From Chelonoidis abingdonii (lineage: Eukaryota > Chordata > Testudines > Testudinidae): 64,000 nt of DNA. The notes beneath the pieces are model-generated. The model worked only from the letters and a program-made list of their open reading frames with translations. It did not search any database and was not told the DNA's origin. The stretch is from NCBI RefSeq assembly GCF_003597395.2, contig NC_133777.1, positions 64,439,458 through 64,503,457 of the forward strand. The letters are read 5' to 3'. A program made the translations under genes and the position numbers. Within the stretch, counting starts at the first letter, position 1. Every line of letters starts with the position of its first letter. This document shows positions 26,230 to 38,960 of this stretch, one piece after another.

Positions 26230-29220
26230 CCCTGTTTTTGCATTTTCTTAATAAAGATTATTTTACACCCTACTAGTGCAGTAGTTGTCCCCCAAGATCC
26301 CCTACCTGCTGGCAGGGTCAAGTTCAAAAGCTAGAAGGCAAATGAAAAGAACTCTATCTGTATTATTTTAAAATCTGATTATTTTTAAGACAATCATGAT
26401 TTTTTGAGGGGCCTGACTCATGATTTTTGAACACTTGAGGTTGGCAACACTGTATACTGTCTTAGAAAAAGATTGTATTATTCTATTTTGTGTCAACTTT
26501 CATCTGCTTCCATGAGAGATCAACTTTCCTTTTGGTTGAGAGCCCAAACTATGAGCATGACTCTTTCACTAAGTATGAGAGATAAAGTTTGAAACAGTTG
26601 CACAGTAACTTTTGTGCATATCCATTCATTTATTTGCTATAATATTTTAATCATACTTCAGCTTCTCCTTAATGAGAACAGTGAATTCATAATAAAATAA
26701 ACAGAAAACTATCATGCAGTTTCACAACTATTTCAAGATGGTTTCAGTGCAAGTCTATGAAGTCTGTTAAGATACATGATTATAACAGAAAACCAATTTC
26801 AGTTCACGTCTATGGACATCCTGTTACCATGCAAAATTAAAATGTTGTCCAATGAGATCTACAATGATTACAAAAAAATTGAATGAAACACAAAATGATA
26901 TGTTCAGATAATGATACTGTTGAGAAGTAACTCTCTCAGTGAGTGCCACAGAATGCTTAGTCCAGTTTTATCATGTCCAAGGCAATGCACAGTATATATA
27001 TACACAATTACCTACGATTTGGTAACTTCTTAATAAGCATAGATGGAATAGATCTGAAGTCAGGTAACCTTAATTTTAAATGTTCTTGGTTTTGTGCATT
27101 TAGGTTGAGATTTTTCAAATCCCACCTGGGGGATTTAGATCTCCAGTTTTCATTACAATTAATGGGAATTTGGTGGCCAGATCTCCCAGGAATCTTTGAA
27201 AATCCGAGCCTTAAATTACAGTTGTATCTAAAATGCATTTATGATTTCGCCTCTTTAAGTCTAGCAGTTCTACATGCAACATTACTATTATTAGAATGTC
27301 CATTACAGGAGTCTGACAATATTGAGATTCTACTTCAAAATGAACAATAAACTGTGTTGAAGGCATTAAAAGAGAGGAAGACAGCTATTGAAGAGTTAAG
27401 GCTGTGGAAAGGTGTACATAAAAAGGCATGTGCTAGAATCAGAAAGCATCTCACAACTGGAGTTAGAAATGCAGTACTACAGTGTAAAAGAATATGAATT
27501 TCATAACTATTCGTAATGTATACTGACATTCTATCAGTGAACCACTGCTGTAAACATCAGCCCATTCATGTGCAGAGCAAGGCTATTTTTAAATAGGAAA
27601 AATATGAGAGGTACTCCTGATATAGAAAATGTTTCACACTATTTCCTCACATTTTAATATCAGCAGCCACCAAATAATTGCTGATTCCCAAATTTTCTAA
27701 GAAATAACCACAAGATGAAGTAATCGTGAATCAAAACAAAATAAAGGTTGCGAAAACGCTTAAATAGTTTTGTGATATTTATTTGAATGCAATATTAGAT
27801 AAGTATTTCACTGCCATGTTTTGTTTTGTCTTTTTTTGCAAGGGGATGAAAAGTATCTATAACAGGATGTAGTACATGGAAATTGTTCTAGAATATTACA
27901 AACTGCACAATGGTTCCAGTTGTGCTCACAGGTCATGACTAATGGCAAAGAGAGAATGCGGCATTCCCCTATTCCATTAGTATAGTCTGTACATGGCAAA
28001 TGACAACTAGGCTATTATTTCACTTGTGATAATGATGTGCGCATGTTTTTATGAAGCTGGCAAATGAGGTCCATATAAAAACAATGCCCATGGATGCCAT
28101 TTCTATAATAGAAATACCTATTGGTGACTGGGCAACCTAATGTTCCTAAAACACACCAAAAGGAGTCTGATTTTCTAAAGGGACTTAAGCTCTTAAGTTA
28201 CTTACGGGATTTTGAAAGTTTTATTCAGAGTGAATATTTCTGTCATTTTCTCTGTCTAGACTTAGTACTTACATAGTGCCCATTGCCTTGGTATCTGAAG
28301 GATAGAGTTTCAAAAATATTTAGGCACCTTAACTTGCAGCTAGGCATCTAATAAGATTTTCAAAGCACTGATTTCAAGAACAGTTAGGTACTTGGGCACT
28401 TTTGAAAATTCGACTATGCACCTATCTGAATCTTTAGGCATCTAAATATCTTTAAAAATATGGCCTGCATGCCTCACAAATATTTTTAAATGGAATCACA
28501 ATAATAATCTCTCTCTCCTTCCTTCCCACTCTGTAAGAGAAATAGCTTGATTATTTTATTGGTGATAGTTTCCGTATGTGGGTGTCGGGGGTGGGGGGGG
28601 GAACCTTGAGGGAAAGTTGCATTGAAGAAGTGAATTTGCATTTAATTGTGAATATTATGAGATCTGTGGTCATTCTGATCTCTGGCAGGGATGTGTTCTA
28701 TGATGTAGGTCCATCTTTCATCAAAGCTCTGCCTTCAGCATGAGACTCCCCCTATGTTGGCAGTTCTGTTTTCTAGTGGACCATACCTGGAACAAGAGGT
28801 CCTGGATTTGGGGAAAGGCATAAGGGATGCAGAGCCTTGCATGCTACAATGCAAGGGACTTCACAGTATGCAAGGATTGGGGCATGACTGGTGCAAGGAC
28901 TGGGGGAACGATGTAGGTGTATGTGCTGGGAGTAGGCTACCTCAGCCATTAACTAAGGTAATTTACACAGAGCACTCTGTAGTCACTTCTTGTCCCTATA
29001 GGAAGAATATCCATCTTGTCCACAACCCCTGCATATTTCCCCAATGCTCAGCTGGGTAATTCAAACTGGATTTACCTCTATAAGTAAGATATACACTTAG
29101 TATACATTAGAAACTATAGATACCACTATGTTTCCTACTGTCGTTAAATCTCATCTGCCAGGTAGGCACTTCTTCTGGCTGTACCCTCCTGAAGGAGGTC
29201 TATTTTTATTTATCTGCTTC
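26230..29220. other. No gene seen; includes two hairpin-type repeats
   Basis: Imperfect palindromic repeats lie at about 27,110-27,215 (ttttcaaatcccacctggg ... ctttgaaaatc) and 28,305-28,465 (ttaggcacctta ... taggcatctaaatatct). They look like small foldback MITEs. The 125-codon open frame at 26,973-27,350 overlaps the first and is not a gene. One ambiguous base (n) lies just upstream, at 26,177. Confidence 0.5.
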
Positions 29221-29225
29221 TCTAA

Positions 29226-29420
29226 GTTTGTCTTCACTAGGACTTAAAGGTGTTTTGGTGGAAGGTTTTAGCTAACAGGTTCTAACGTGACTGATCCCTA
29301 AGATTCAACTCAGTCATTTTAGCACATGGTAAAGTCTATACTGCTTTGTCCACACTAGAATTTTAGAATGTTAGTGAACTCCTTCTAACAAAACACCTTG
29401 AAATTGTAGTCAAGACAAAC
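29226..29420. mobile_element. MITE with about 32-bp terminal inverted repeats
   Basis: The left end gtttgtcttcactaggactt continues into aaggtgttttg. The right end reads caaaacaccttgaaattgta and ends caagacaaac. The reverse complement of the right arm matches the left arm over about 32 bp with a few changes. Total length is 195 bp with no coding capacity. Confidence 0.7.
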
Positions 29421-29424
29421 TTTG

Positions 29425-30225
29425 AGGATCTGACTCTACCTACAGAAAGAGCCTATTGATTACAGTGGGAGTTGGATCAGGCTTAAAAAAAAATGCCTGT
29501 TTTAGGAATATGCATTAGGTAGGTGTAAACTCAGGTTTCCAATGGTGAAAGATAAGTGCCTAAACACATGTGCTGCCTACCCATCTTCTAGCTTTGACAA
29601 AAACTTTTACTGGGCTAAAGATCAGCACTAAAGTGAAAAGACCAATGGCAGGCAGACACTTAAATCCATAGTAGTAATATGTCAACTTTGAAACAGAAAC
29701 AGTTATAACTTTGGCATCTTTTAGATGAGAAAAGAAATCATTAAACTCTTGCCTGTTGTTCATTCCCTCTAACAGGGGGCACCTGAAGGGTATAAGATGA
29801 ATTTAAAACATGACTATTACACTTTATCAAGAAATTTTACTGGAAATATCTGTTTGCTTAAGTGTGTTTTTGTCCTTTGTAAGATTAAATGGATCTAATT
29901 TTTTAGCTGATCATTGCTTAATTAAAATACTGTAGCTCTCTATTAAATATAATACCTAGCTAATGATTTAATGCAAGGATTGGGGAGGAGGAGTGAAGCA
30001 CCAGACCCTTACACAGTCTTTGTGTGTGTTCACCTCTTTAAACTAAAGGTGCCTAGTATTAAGGCCTGTTTATACTCCCATTGTAATTAATGAGGATTTT
30101 GCCATGTGCTTCAATTAAGCAGGCTTAGTCTCTCAACCCTTACTCAGGCAAATCTCCTATTGAATTCAGTTGACAGCAAAGTTCCCCTGAGTGCAGGGAC
30201 CAACAGAAGCTCAGATGTGTGTCCT
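29425..30225. other. No gene seen
   Basis: A fragment around 29,430-29,485 (ggatctgactctacc ... gttggatcaggctta) resembles the foldback repeats at 33,009 and 46,497. Nothing else is recognised. Confidence 0.45.
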
Positions 30226-30228
30226 ATG

Positions 30229-31183
30229 TGTGACACTTCCCAGGGGTACCCAGGGATGTGAGGAGCCTCCCCACCACCTGCCCTTAGCATGAGGGAATCT
30301 TGTCTGTGCTTATAGTGGCTAAACTCCCTGACTCCACCAGCCTCTGTGAACATAAGCACTGCCCTCTAGGCCTCTTCAGGACTTGCTGTGTCTGTACGGA
30401 TTAGCAACTGGCACAAACCAACCCCGAAGACCTCCAAACAATACTCATCTCCTGTTCCACTGAACGCTCTCTGAGCTGTTAGACCCACTATTCCCTAAGG
30501 GATAGTACACATCAGCTTGTAAGACTCAACTCAGGATCGCCCCTTTGCTTAACACACAGTGTGGAGAGAGAGAGAGAGAATAGTGAAAACGAGTACGTTT
30601 ATCAAATAACAGAGATTGAAGTGATAATGAGTAAGAATATTAGAAACAAATGGTTACATATGAAACAAAATCATAACACACTTTCTAGAGACTCAACTTA
30701 ACTAATAAGGCATTCCCCTGTCTCCTACAAGTTATCTTACCTCAAGTTCTTTCCCCTGCATTTTCACCTAGTATGGTTGAGACCCTTTCTCATAAGATTA
30801 AGTCCGCTGGCTGCTTGTCATCAGATTTAAAAAATACCTAAGTGTTTATCTGTACCCTAGATATTGTTCCAAAAGTGCATTGTCTTAACACTAAACAGGA
30901 TAACTTCTGCTGTTTTATCCTCCAGCCCCTGTAATCTATTGATTAGCATTTTGCTTAGATTATAAATGGCTGTAGTGAACCATACAGTACTGAGTTTGCA
31001 TATGACCAGCCAGAGTATGATAAATATCTTTTCCTCCATGCCTACTAGGAATACATGCATCACCTTTTGATGACCTGTCTTAACTCACAGACCTAGAGAA
31101 CATAATCTTTAGTGTATATACATGACTGCTCATATATTTTCCTGTACATACATCTTACAAGGAGTATGATCTCCAGTGTAACA
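30229..31183. mobile_element. Possible LTR-like block
   Basis: Starts TGTGACACTTCCC and ends CCAGTGTAACA, imperfect inverted termini with TG and CA at the edges. Length is about 0.95 kb. No target duplication and no clear promoter or poly(A) signals were found, so this is a tentative call based on the termini and on resemblance to the better supported LTRs nearby. Confidence 0.35.
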
Positions 31184-31189
31184 CGGGCT

Positions 31190-33000
31190 TTCATTACATT
31201 CTGCTGGTGAACCCAAGGGATCTGTACACACCTGTGTATCCGGGTGCCATCTAGCAGTTAGTATTGTGAGGTTGTTGGGTCATAGTATGTATGGACCCAC
31301 ATTTTAAAGCCCCCCGCACAAAAGATGGTGCACCTGGCTGGAGTGCAAGCAACAACCAATGCAAGTTTAAATTGAGGTTCATCATTAAATCCAGCCCTTT
31401 CTTTTGTGGGTTGGGGTAGGATCTCAAGGCAGCAGCAGTGGTAGTAGTAGTGCTTAGAAGCACCACAAATCTGGAACCTTAAATCTAGATCTCTTTGAAT
31501 TCTGTGAGAAAAATCTCACGATTTGAACCTGTCTTTATTTTCTGGTTGCAGTTCAATGAAACTTCATGGTTCCAAAATGGTGGAAATCACGAAGAGCAGC
31601 TTCTCTTGCAAGATCTCCACTGTTTCAGTTTGTCATTCATGTCATTGCTGTCAAATCTGAATATAAACACTAATCCTGTCTGTGCTTTAAAACCAGATTC
31701 TATCCTGAACCTAATTCTGATCTGGATCCAATACCATCCCCTTGGTTAATCTTAAATTATAACCAATTGTTGCCTCAGATTTAATGTACTGGAATATAAA
31801 AAAGAAGCATATACAAGCCTATCTAGATCAAGGAAATTTCCCTTTTGAAACAACGACATTTGCATTTCAAAGGCATTTTGAAGAAATTGTGTCAGGGAAA
31901 TCAATGCTTTGAGAGTTGTATTAGAGATCGAGTAACTGGAGTTGTAATTAGAAAATACTGGTAAACAAATTGAATTGTTTATAATTTGTAACTAAGTGAC
32001 AGGAATATTCAACAGTCATTGGAAGGGAATATGAGAGATTGTATCCAGTGAAACAAATTTCCCCTTACACAAGACCCTTTCTTTCAAACTACTTCTCATT
32101 TTCCTTTTGGATTGTCAAAAGCTGAAGAAAATCATCCATAACTTTTCAGAATGTTAAAAGGGTTGGTAGGGATCTTTTAAATGAGTTTCTTCATTAGAAG
32201 AAATTGATTGAAGTTCCATACTGGAAGATTTTTCTCCCCCAGTAACTCTGTATAATGGTGCTAGTCTGATGGTCCCTATCACTGCCTGACTCCCATCAAG
32301 ACATTGTTTCACAAGCCAGTACCCGCTTTGGAATTTTTAGATAGCATTTCCCATGGCCAATTGACTTTATGCCATGGTGCAGTGTCAAGTTAAATAGGGT
32401 AATTATTTTCTGCATTTATCGTTATTGCTTTAGAGCAAGTACTTATCAGTATTTGAACAGCATACAGGAACTAAAGACACAAACTCAACCAAGAGGCAAA
32501 AATAGCTGGGGCATTAAAAAAAAAATAGAAAAGAAACAAAAGCACCTTTTGTGGAAGGCTCTGCTGCTTATAGCACTGACTATCACTACTGAATCAACGT
32601 AATTAAAAAGTTACCAGTTAATGAGGTCTGTCTTGAAGACAATCTATTTGATTCAGTCTGTATCAATTCAGCTGCAGTGTAAAATGATGTTGTTGATTCA
32701 TGAGAGGGGGGAAAAAAAGCACTTCATTTGAAAGGGATTACTATATTGGTGCTCTGAGATGGTTACAGTTGTGTCAACACTTCCATTATAAACTCTTTTC
32801 TCCCTGTTCTGTTTAAAAAGATGGTGTTTGGTAGCCCCTTCACTTTCAGGGTCATTATAACCTTTGAGGGAGATCAAGGTCATGAACTTCCTTAAATTAC
32901 AGGTGCTCTCAATATACATCAGCACTGTGAGGCTAACTTCTGAGTTGTCATGGGAGGTATATCATCTCATTATTTATTACATGGTAACTTCATTATATTT
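31190..33000. other. No gene seen; non-coding DNA
   Basis: Open frames of 60-84 codons show no motif. No repeat is recognised. Confidence 0.5.
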
Positions 33001-33008
33001 GAGCCAAA

Positions 33009-33139
33009 TGGGCCTGATTCTGGTCTCAGTGCACTTCTGTAAATTAGGAGGTGGTTACAGTTTAACTGAGATGAAAACTGGGACCAGTGAAGTTGGACCA
33101 GTGAAAAACTGGTGCAAGTGGGATGAGAATCAGGCCCTA
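33009..33139. mobile_element. Foldback MITE (gggcctgattct ends)
   Basis: The left end tgggcctgattctggtctca pairs with the right end ggatgagaatcaggccct in inverted orientation. The copy at 46,497-46,612 looks like the same family. Length is about 130 bp and it is non-coding. Confidence 0.6.
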
Positions 33140-33314
33140 AGTGTATTTTGTTATATGTATTCTCTGATTTCTTAATTACACTCAGTGTAAGAGTAACTGC
33201 ATAATAAATAGTTACATGTTTTAGCGAAAAAAGCAGATTTCCCCCCCCACAAAGTAGTTCACTGGCACTTTATTATGTTTATTATGTAATTAAAAAAAAA
33301 AAAAAGGTCACAGG

Positions 33315-35512
33315 AATGTCCCGGTAAGTAAGAGCTCACAGCAGCCCGAAGCGTTCAGTCAGTTTCATAAAACTGAACACCAAAGTCATGGGCAGATTGC
33401 ATCCCAAGGCTGCTGAGGAATTGCCTGATGTGATCGAGAGGCCATAGGCCATATTCTTTTGAAGAACTTGTTGGAAGCAGGGGAGGCCCAGACGATTGGA
33501 AAAAGGCAAATATATGCACATCCTTTTTTAAAAAAAAAAGGGAAAAGAACCAGGCCAACAGCGACACTCATCAAGCCCGAAATCAGGAACAGATCATCCA
33601 GGAACCATTGAAGACTGGAGGAAAGGGAAAAAAAGGTTGAAAAAACGGGAAACGTCAATATGGGGAAAGCGGTGGATGTGATATACCTTGACTTTAGCAA
33701 AGCTTTTGATATGGTCTCCCACAGTATTCTTGCCAGCAAGTTAAGGAAGTATGGATTGGATGAATGGACTATAAGGTGGTGTGACAAAGTTCCTCCTCTA
33801 CCTTGGTGGGTCATGTGCTTATTTGTGGATTTTCTCGCCTTAGAGATTCACCATGTGGGTTGGGAAACAGCCCAGAGACCTTTCCCTCTGGTAGAAACCA
33901 CAGTCCAGGTCAATTCCTCCTGTGTCTGATCAGGAGTTGGGAGGTTTGGGGGGAACCCAAGCCCACCCTCTACTCTGGGTTCCAACCCAGGGCCCTGTGG
34001 ACTACAGCTCTCTAGAGCGCCTCCTGGTACAGCTGCGCAACAGCTACAACTCCCTCGGCTACTTCCCCATGGCCTCCTCCCAACACCTTCTTTATCCTCA
34101 CCACAGGACTTTCTCCTGGTGCCTGATAATGCTTGCACTCCTCAGTCTTCCAGCAATATGTCTTCTCACTCTCAGCTCTTTATGCCTCTTGCTCCCAGCT
34201 CCTCGTATGCACACCACAAACTGAAGTGAGGTCCTTTTTAAACTCAGGTGCCCTGATTAGCTAGCCTGTTCTAATTGATTCTAGCAGTTTTTTAATTGGC
34301 TCCAGGTGTCTTAGTTATCCTGCTTGTCTTAATTGGTTCTAGCAGGTTCCTGATTACTCTAGTGCAGCCCCTGCTCTGGTCATTCAGGGAATAGAAAACT
34401 ACTCATCCAATGACCAGTATATTTGCCCTTTACCGGATTCCTGTACCCCACTGGTCTGGGTCTGTCACAGTGGATAGAAAGCTGGCTAGATCATCAGGTT
34501 CAACAGGTAGTGATTGATGTCTAGTCAGCAGCTAGTATCAAGCAGAGTGCCTCAGGGGTCGGTCCTGGGGCCAATTTTGTTTAATATCTTCATTAATGAT
34601 CTGGATGATGGAATGGATTGCACCCTCAGCAAGTGCATGATTGACACTAAGCCTGCGGGTAGAAGTAGATATGCTGGTGGGTAGGAATAAGGTCCAGGAT
34701 GACCTAGACAAATTGGAGGATTGGGCCAAAAGAAATCTGATGAGGTTCAACAAGGACAAGTACAGAGTCCTGCACTTAAAATGAAAGGATCCCATGCACT
34801 GCTACAGGCTGGGGTCTGACTAGGTAAGCAACAGTTCTGCAGAAAAGGATCTAGGGATTGCAGTGGAAAAGAAGTTGGATAAGAGTCAACCGTGTGCCCT
34901 TATTGCCAAGATGGCTAGCAGCATATTGTGCTGCATTAGTAGGAGCATTGCCAGCAGATCGAGGGAAGTGATTTTTCCCTTTTATTTGGCACTGGTGAGG
35001 CCACATCTGGAGTATTGCATCCAGTTTTGGGCTCCCAGCTACAGACACGATGTGAACAAATTGGAGAGAGTCCAGTGGAGGACAATGAAAATTATTAGAG
35101 GGCTGGAGCACATGACTTTTGAGGAGAGGCTGAGGGAAATGGGGTTATTTAATCTGCAGAAGAGAAGAGTGAGGGGGGATTTGATAGCAGCCTTCAACTA
35201 CCTGAAGCGAGGTTCCAAAGAGGATGAAGTTGGCCTGTTCTCAGTGGTGGCAGATGACAGAACAAGGAGCAATAGTGTCAAGTTACAGTGGGGGAGGATA
35301 TTAGGAAAAACTATTTCATTAAGAGGGTGGTGGAGCACTGGAATGGGTTACCTAGGGAGGTGGAATCTCCATCCTTAGAGGTTTTTAAGGCCCAGCTCGA
35401 CAAAGCCGTGGCTGGGATGATTTAGTCGAGGTTGGTCCTGGTTTGAGCAGGGGGTTGGAGAAGATGACCTCCTAAGGTCTATTCCAACCCTAACCTTCTA
35501 TAATTCTATGTG
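33315..35512 (+). mobile_element. CR1 LINE split by a solo LTR
   Basis: The first part carries the reverse transcriptase palm signature VIYLDFSKAFDMVSHSIL (about 33,681-33,734). CR1 sequence stops at 33,779, resumes at 34,470 (gtggatagaaagctggctag), and runs on through the primer-grip and thumb regions. A 171-codon open frame at 34,863-35,378 holds the C-terminal signature (LVRPHLEYCIQFWAPSYRHD, then MTFEERLREMGLFNLQKRR). The element ends in ttctataattctatg at about 35,498-35,512. Frameshifts and stops occur throughout, so it is inactive. The 5' edge next to the A-tract at about 33,290 is approximate. Confidence 0.9.
33780..34469. mobile_element. Solo LTR inserted in CR1, 4-bp TSD
   Basis: Begins TGTGACAAAG and ends GGTCTGTCACA, so the first and last seven bases are perfect inverted repeats with TG/CA edges. 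It is flanked by gtgg on both sides (33,776-33,779 and 34,470-34,473). Removing the element and one copy of gtgg restores the CR1 sequence across the junction. The 690-bp length and 4-bp duplication fit a Ty3/Gypsy or retroviral solo LTR. Orientation was not settled. The 100-codon frame at 33,922-34,224 lies inside and is not a gene. Confidence 0.75.
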
Positions 35513-35534
35513 AGGAGAAAAGTCTTCTAAATTT

Positions 35535-35718
35535 CCACTAACTTTAATGCTAGCAATGAAAGCTGAAAGTACTCAGTACAGCTGGTTAGGACTTATTGAC
35601 AAAACTCTTTTTCATTGGGAAATGCTGATTTATCAAAACTGTATCTTAGGGAATGGTCAGTTTTGACAAATTTCCTATTTTTATTTTTTTGGGGGGGATA
35701 AATAGTTTCAACATTGTC
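35535..35718. repeat. Left half of an unclassified old repeat hosting the PLE
   Basis: The base pattern here and at 39,343-39,580 (ttttgacaaatttcc, gaaatgttttgattgacctg) looks like one AT-rich repeat that the Penelope-like element split. A related pattern occurs near 6,500-6,600. Family unknown. Confidence 0.35.
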
Positions 35719-35730
35719 ATTGTTCAGTTT
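35719..35730 (+). repeat. Left target-site duplication of the PLE
   Basis: attgttcagttt, repeated exactly at 39,331-39,342. Confidence 0.9.
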
Positions 35731-36572
35731 AAGCAGGAGAGAATCCTGTGGCACCTTATAGACTAACAGACGTTTTGGAGCATGAGCTTTCGTGGGTGAA
35801 TACCCACTTCGTCAGACGCAGGTAGTGGAAATTTCCAGGGGCAGGTATATATATGCTAGCAAGCAAGCTAGAGATACGAGTTAGTTTCAGTCAGGGAGGG
35901 TGAGGCCCTGTTCTGCAGTAGAGGTGTGGAAAACAAGGGAGGAGAAACGGTTCTGTAATTGGCAAGCCATTCACAGTCTTTGTTGAGTCCAGAGCTGATA
36001 GTGTCAATTTGCAAATGAACTGAAGCTCAGCAGTTTCTCTTTGAAGTCTTGGTCCTGAAGTTTTTTTGCTGCAGGATAGCCACCTTAAGGTCTGCTATGT
36101 GTGGGCCAGGAGGTTGAAGTGCTCTCCTACAGGTTTTTGTATATTGCTATCCTGATATCTGATTTGTGTCCTTTATCCTTTCCGTAGTGACTGTCCAGTT
36201 GTCGATGTACATAGGCAGGGGCATTGCTGGCAATGATGGCGTATATTACATTGGTGGAGGCAGGTGAATGACCAGTGATGGTATGGCTGATCTGGTTAGG
36301 TCCTATGATGGTGTCGCCGGTTGTAGATATGTGGGCAGAGTTGGCATCGAGGGTTTGTTGCATGGATGGTTCCTGAGCTAGAGTTATATGGTACGGTGTG
36401 CAGTTGCTGGTAGAATACGTCATTTCAGGTTGGCAGGTGTCTGTGGGCAAGGATTGGCCTGCCACCCGCAAGATCGTGAAAGTGTGGGATCATTGTCCAG
36501 GATGGGTTGTAGATCCCTGATGATGCTTGGAGGGTTTTAGCTGGGGGCTGTAAGTGATGGATGGCCAGTGGA
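35731..36572 (-). repeat. Inverted 3'-end copy forming the PLE 5' arm
   Basis: This arm is the reverse complement of the element's 3' end. It starts at the position equivalent to 39,295 (35 bp short of the true right end) and runs to the equivalent of about 38,450, where it meets the forward copy at gatggtcataccaaatgg. It carries its own GIY-YIG-region remnant on the minus strand (open for 114 codons, 36,127-36,471), while the forward copy of that region has different frameshifts, so the two arms have decayed independently. A 4-bp duplication (atgg) lies near the inner junction at about 36,561. Confidence 0.85.
35788..35815 (-). ncRNA. Hammerhead-ribozyme-like core, PLE left arm
   Basis: Read on the minus strand: CTGACGA, one A, a 6-bp stem GTGGGT/ACCCAC with loop ATTC, then GAAA. 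This is the order of the hammerhead core (box CUGANGA, stem II, box GAAA). After GAAA, GCTCATGCT could give a 3-bp stem III (AGC/GCT, loop TCAT) followed by C as the cleavable base. Stem I pairing is weak, so activity is doubtful. Hammerhead motifs are known in Penelope-like elements. Confidence 0.55.
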
Positions 36573-36599
36573 TGGTCATACCAAATGGACTAAAAGTAA

Positions 36600-38960
36600 T
36601 CATACCAAGGACTAAAGGTAAAAATCCACTCGTATCTACATACTACACAGACCACAGGAGAGATTATGCCATACACTATCAAAGAAAACTGAGGAACCAC
36701 CTGATCAGCATCCATACAGCAAACAGGAAACCAAAAAGCTCTCCAACCTGGAGACTTCATTAATATACCAAACTTCCATAAAACCGACTGTCACTAAAAT
36801 AAGACAGGAGATCTACAGCACTCACTTCACATCTCTCAAAGGAAAAGGACTGTAAGCTGTCTAAACTCCTACCTGAACACAGGGCCACAACCGTGGTACC
36901 CCTAACCCACCCAGCCATATTGTCAATCTATCCAACTACACCGCTCAGCCCAGAAAAGTCTGTCCTATCTCGGGACTCTCTTTCTGCCCTGCCACCCCAC
37001 CCAACATGATACAGTTCTGTGGCGATCTGGAAGCCTACTTTCGCCGTCTGCGACTCAAAGAAACTTCCAGGACAACATCTGAACAGTGCACCGATACACA
37101 GGTACCCACCCACCAACAGCACAAGTAAGAAGAACTCCACATGGACTCCTCTGAAGGGCCGAAATGACCAGTCTGGACCTATTACATTGAATGCTTCCGC
37201 CGACGTGCACAGGCAGAAATCGTGGAAAAAACAACACCGCTTGCTTCATAACCTAAGTCATGCAGAACGCAATGCCATCCACAGCCTCAGAAACCACTCT
37301 GACATTAATCATAAAGAGGCTGATAAAGGAGTGCTAGTTGTCATCATAACAGGTCTGACTACCAGATAGAGGCCGCCCAGACGACAACTCTCCAATACCA
37401 ATTCTACAGGCCCACTGTCCCTCAGATCCCACTGAGGAATACACTGACTAAGAAACTGGACCATCTACTCAGGACACTCCTACACTAACACCGCAACAAA
37501 TCAGCATACCCTTAGAGCCCCGACCAGGTTTTCTATCTACTACCCGAAGATCCACAACCCGGAAATCCTGGCACGCCATCAATCTCGGGCATGGCACTCT
37601 CACTGAGGGCTGTCTGGATATGTGACTCTCTACTCAGACCTATGTCACTAGCATCTCCAGCTATCTCCGTGACACCACTGATTTCCTGAGGAAACTACAC
37701 GCATTGGTCACCTCCCAGAAAACACCATCCAGCCCCCATGGTTGATAGAGGCTCTCTACACAAACAATCCACACACGATGGAATACAAGCGTTCGAACAG
37801 TATCCCTGTATGTGCCACAGCACCTGGCTGCTGAGACTCTGTGCCTTTATATCTCCACACACAACTATTTCAAGTTTGATGACAATATATACCTCCAGAT
37901 CAGTGGCTGCTTGGGCACCCGCATGGCCCCACAAACGCCAAATATTTTATGGCTGACTGGAACAACGCTTCCTCAGTTCTCGTCTACTCACGCCCCTCTC
38001 TACCTACGCTACTTGATGACTCTTCATCATCTGGACCCATGGGAAGGAGATCTTAGAAAATTCCACCATGATTTCAACAACTTCCACCCACCATCAACTC
38101 AGCCTGACCAATCTACACAGGGAGATCCACTTTCTAGACACCACGGTTTGCAAAATAAGTGATGGTCACATTAACACCACTCTATATCAAAAACTACCGA
38201 CGCTACGCCTACCTTCATGCCTCCCAGCTTCCATCCCTGGGCACCATCACACGATCCATTGTCTACACCCCAAGCACTGAGTACAATCGCATCTGCTCTA
38301 ACCCTCAGACAGAGACCAACACCTACAAATCATCCACCAAGCATTCTCAAAACTACAATACCGCACGAGGAATTAGGAAACAGATCAACAGCCAGAGTGT
38401 ACCCAGAAGCCTCCTATACTGCAAGACAAAACCAAGAAAAGAAACCAACAGGACTCCACTGGCCATCACTTACAGCCCCCAGCTAAAACCCCTCCAACGC
38501 ATCATCAGGGATCTACAACCCATCCTGGCAATGATCCCACACTTCACAGATCTTGGGTGGCGGACCAATCCTTGCCCACAGACAACTCTGCCAACCGCAA
38601 ACGTATTCTCACCAGCAACTGCACACGTACCATAGTAATCTAGCTCAGGAACCAATCCATGCAACAAACTGATGGCAACTCTGCCCACATATCACAACCA
38701 GCGACACATCATAGGACCTAACCAGATCAGCCATTACATCACTGGTTCATTCCTGCCACGTCCACCAATGTAATATACGCCATCATATGCCAGCAATGCC
38801 CCTCTCTGCTATGTTACATCGGCCAAACTGGACAGTCACTACGGAAGAATAAATGGACACAAATCGATAATCAGGAATGGCAAATAACAAAACCTGTAGG
38901 AGAGCACTTCAACCTCCCTGGCCACACATATACAGACCTTAAGGTGGCTATCCTGCACAG
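36600..38960 (+). pseudogene. PLE reverse transcriptase-GIY-YIG ORF remnant
   Basis: This would encode the polymerase that copies the PLE by target-primed reverse transcription, with a GIY-YIG nuclease that nicks the target. Visible in order, in shifting frames: EADKGVLVVI (about 37,315-37,345), the ADKG block typical of Penelope RTs; YYPKIHN and then GNPGTPSISGM (37,537-37,593); QISGCLGTRMAP (about 37,896-37,931), the palm motif before the catalytic site; the two aspartate codons of the YxDD box (gatgac, 38,015-38,020), one base out of frame with the tyrosine before them; EIHFLDTTV (about 38,120-38,147) and TTLYQK; and near the C-terminus CYIGQTGQSLRK (38,809-38,847), the GIY-YIG-like segment, preceded by paired cysteines (CQQC). 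At least several frameshifts and stops separate these blocks. No intact ORF remains. Confidence 0.85.

Noticed and set aside
33386..33814. 142-codon minus-strand open frame
   Set aside because: Antisense of the CR1 reverse transcriptase, running into the solo LTR.
34863..35378. 171-codon open frame as a host gene
   Set aside because: It is the C-terminal part of a CR1 reverse transcriptase (LVRPHLEYCIQFWAPSYRHD and similar motifs) and ends before the CR1 3' tail.
36127..36471. A separate minus-strand endonuclease gene
   Set aside because: It is the inverted 3' arm of the Penelope-like element, with an exact homologue in the forward copy.
38159..38635. 158-codon open frame as a host gene
   Set aside because: It is one frame of the Penelope-like element's polymerase region, between the RT and the GIY-YIG part.
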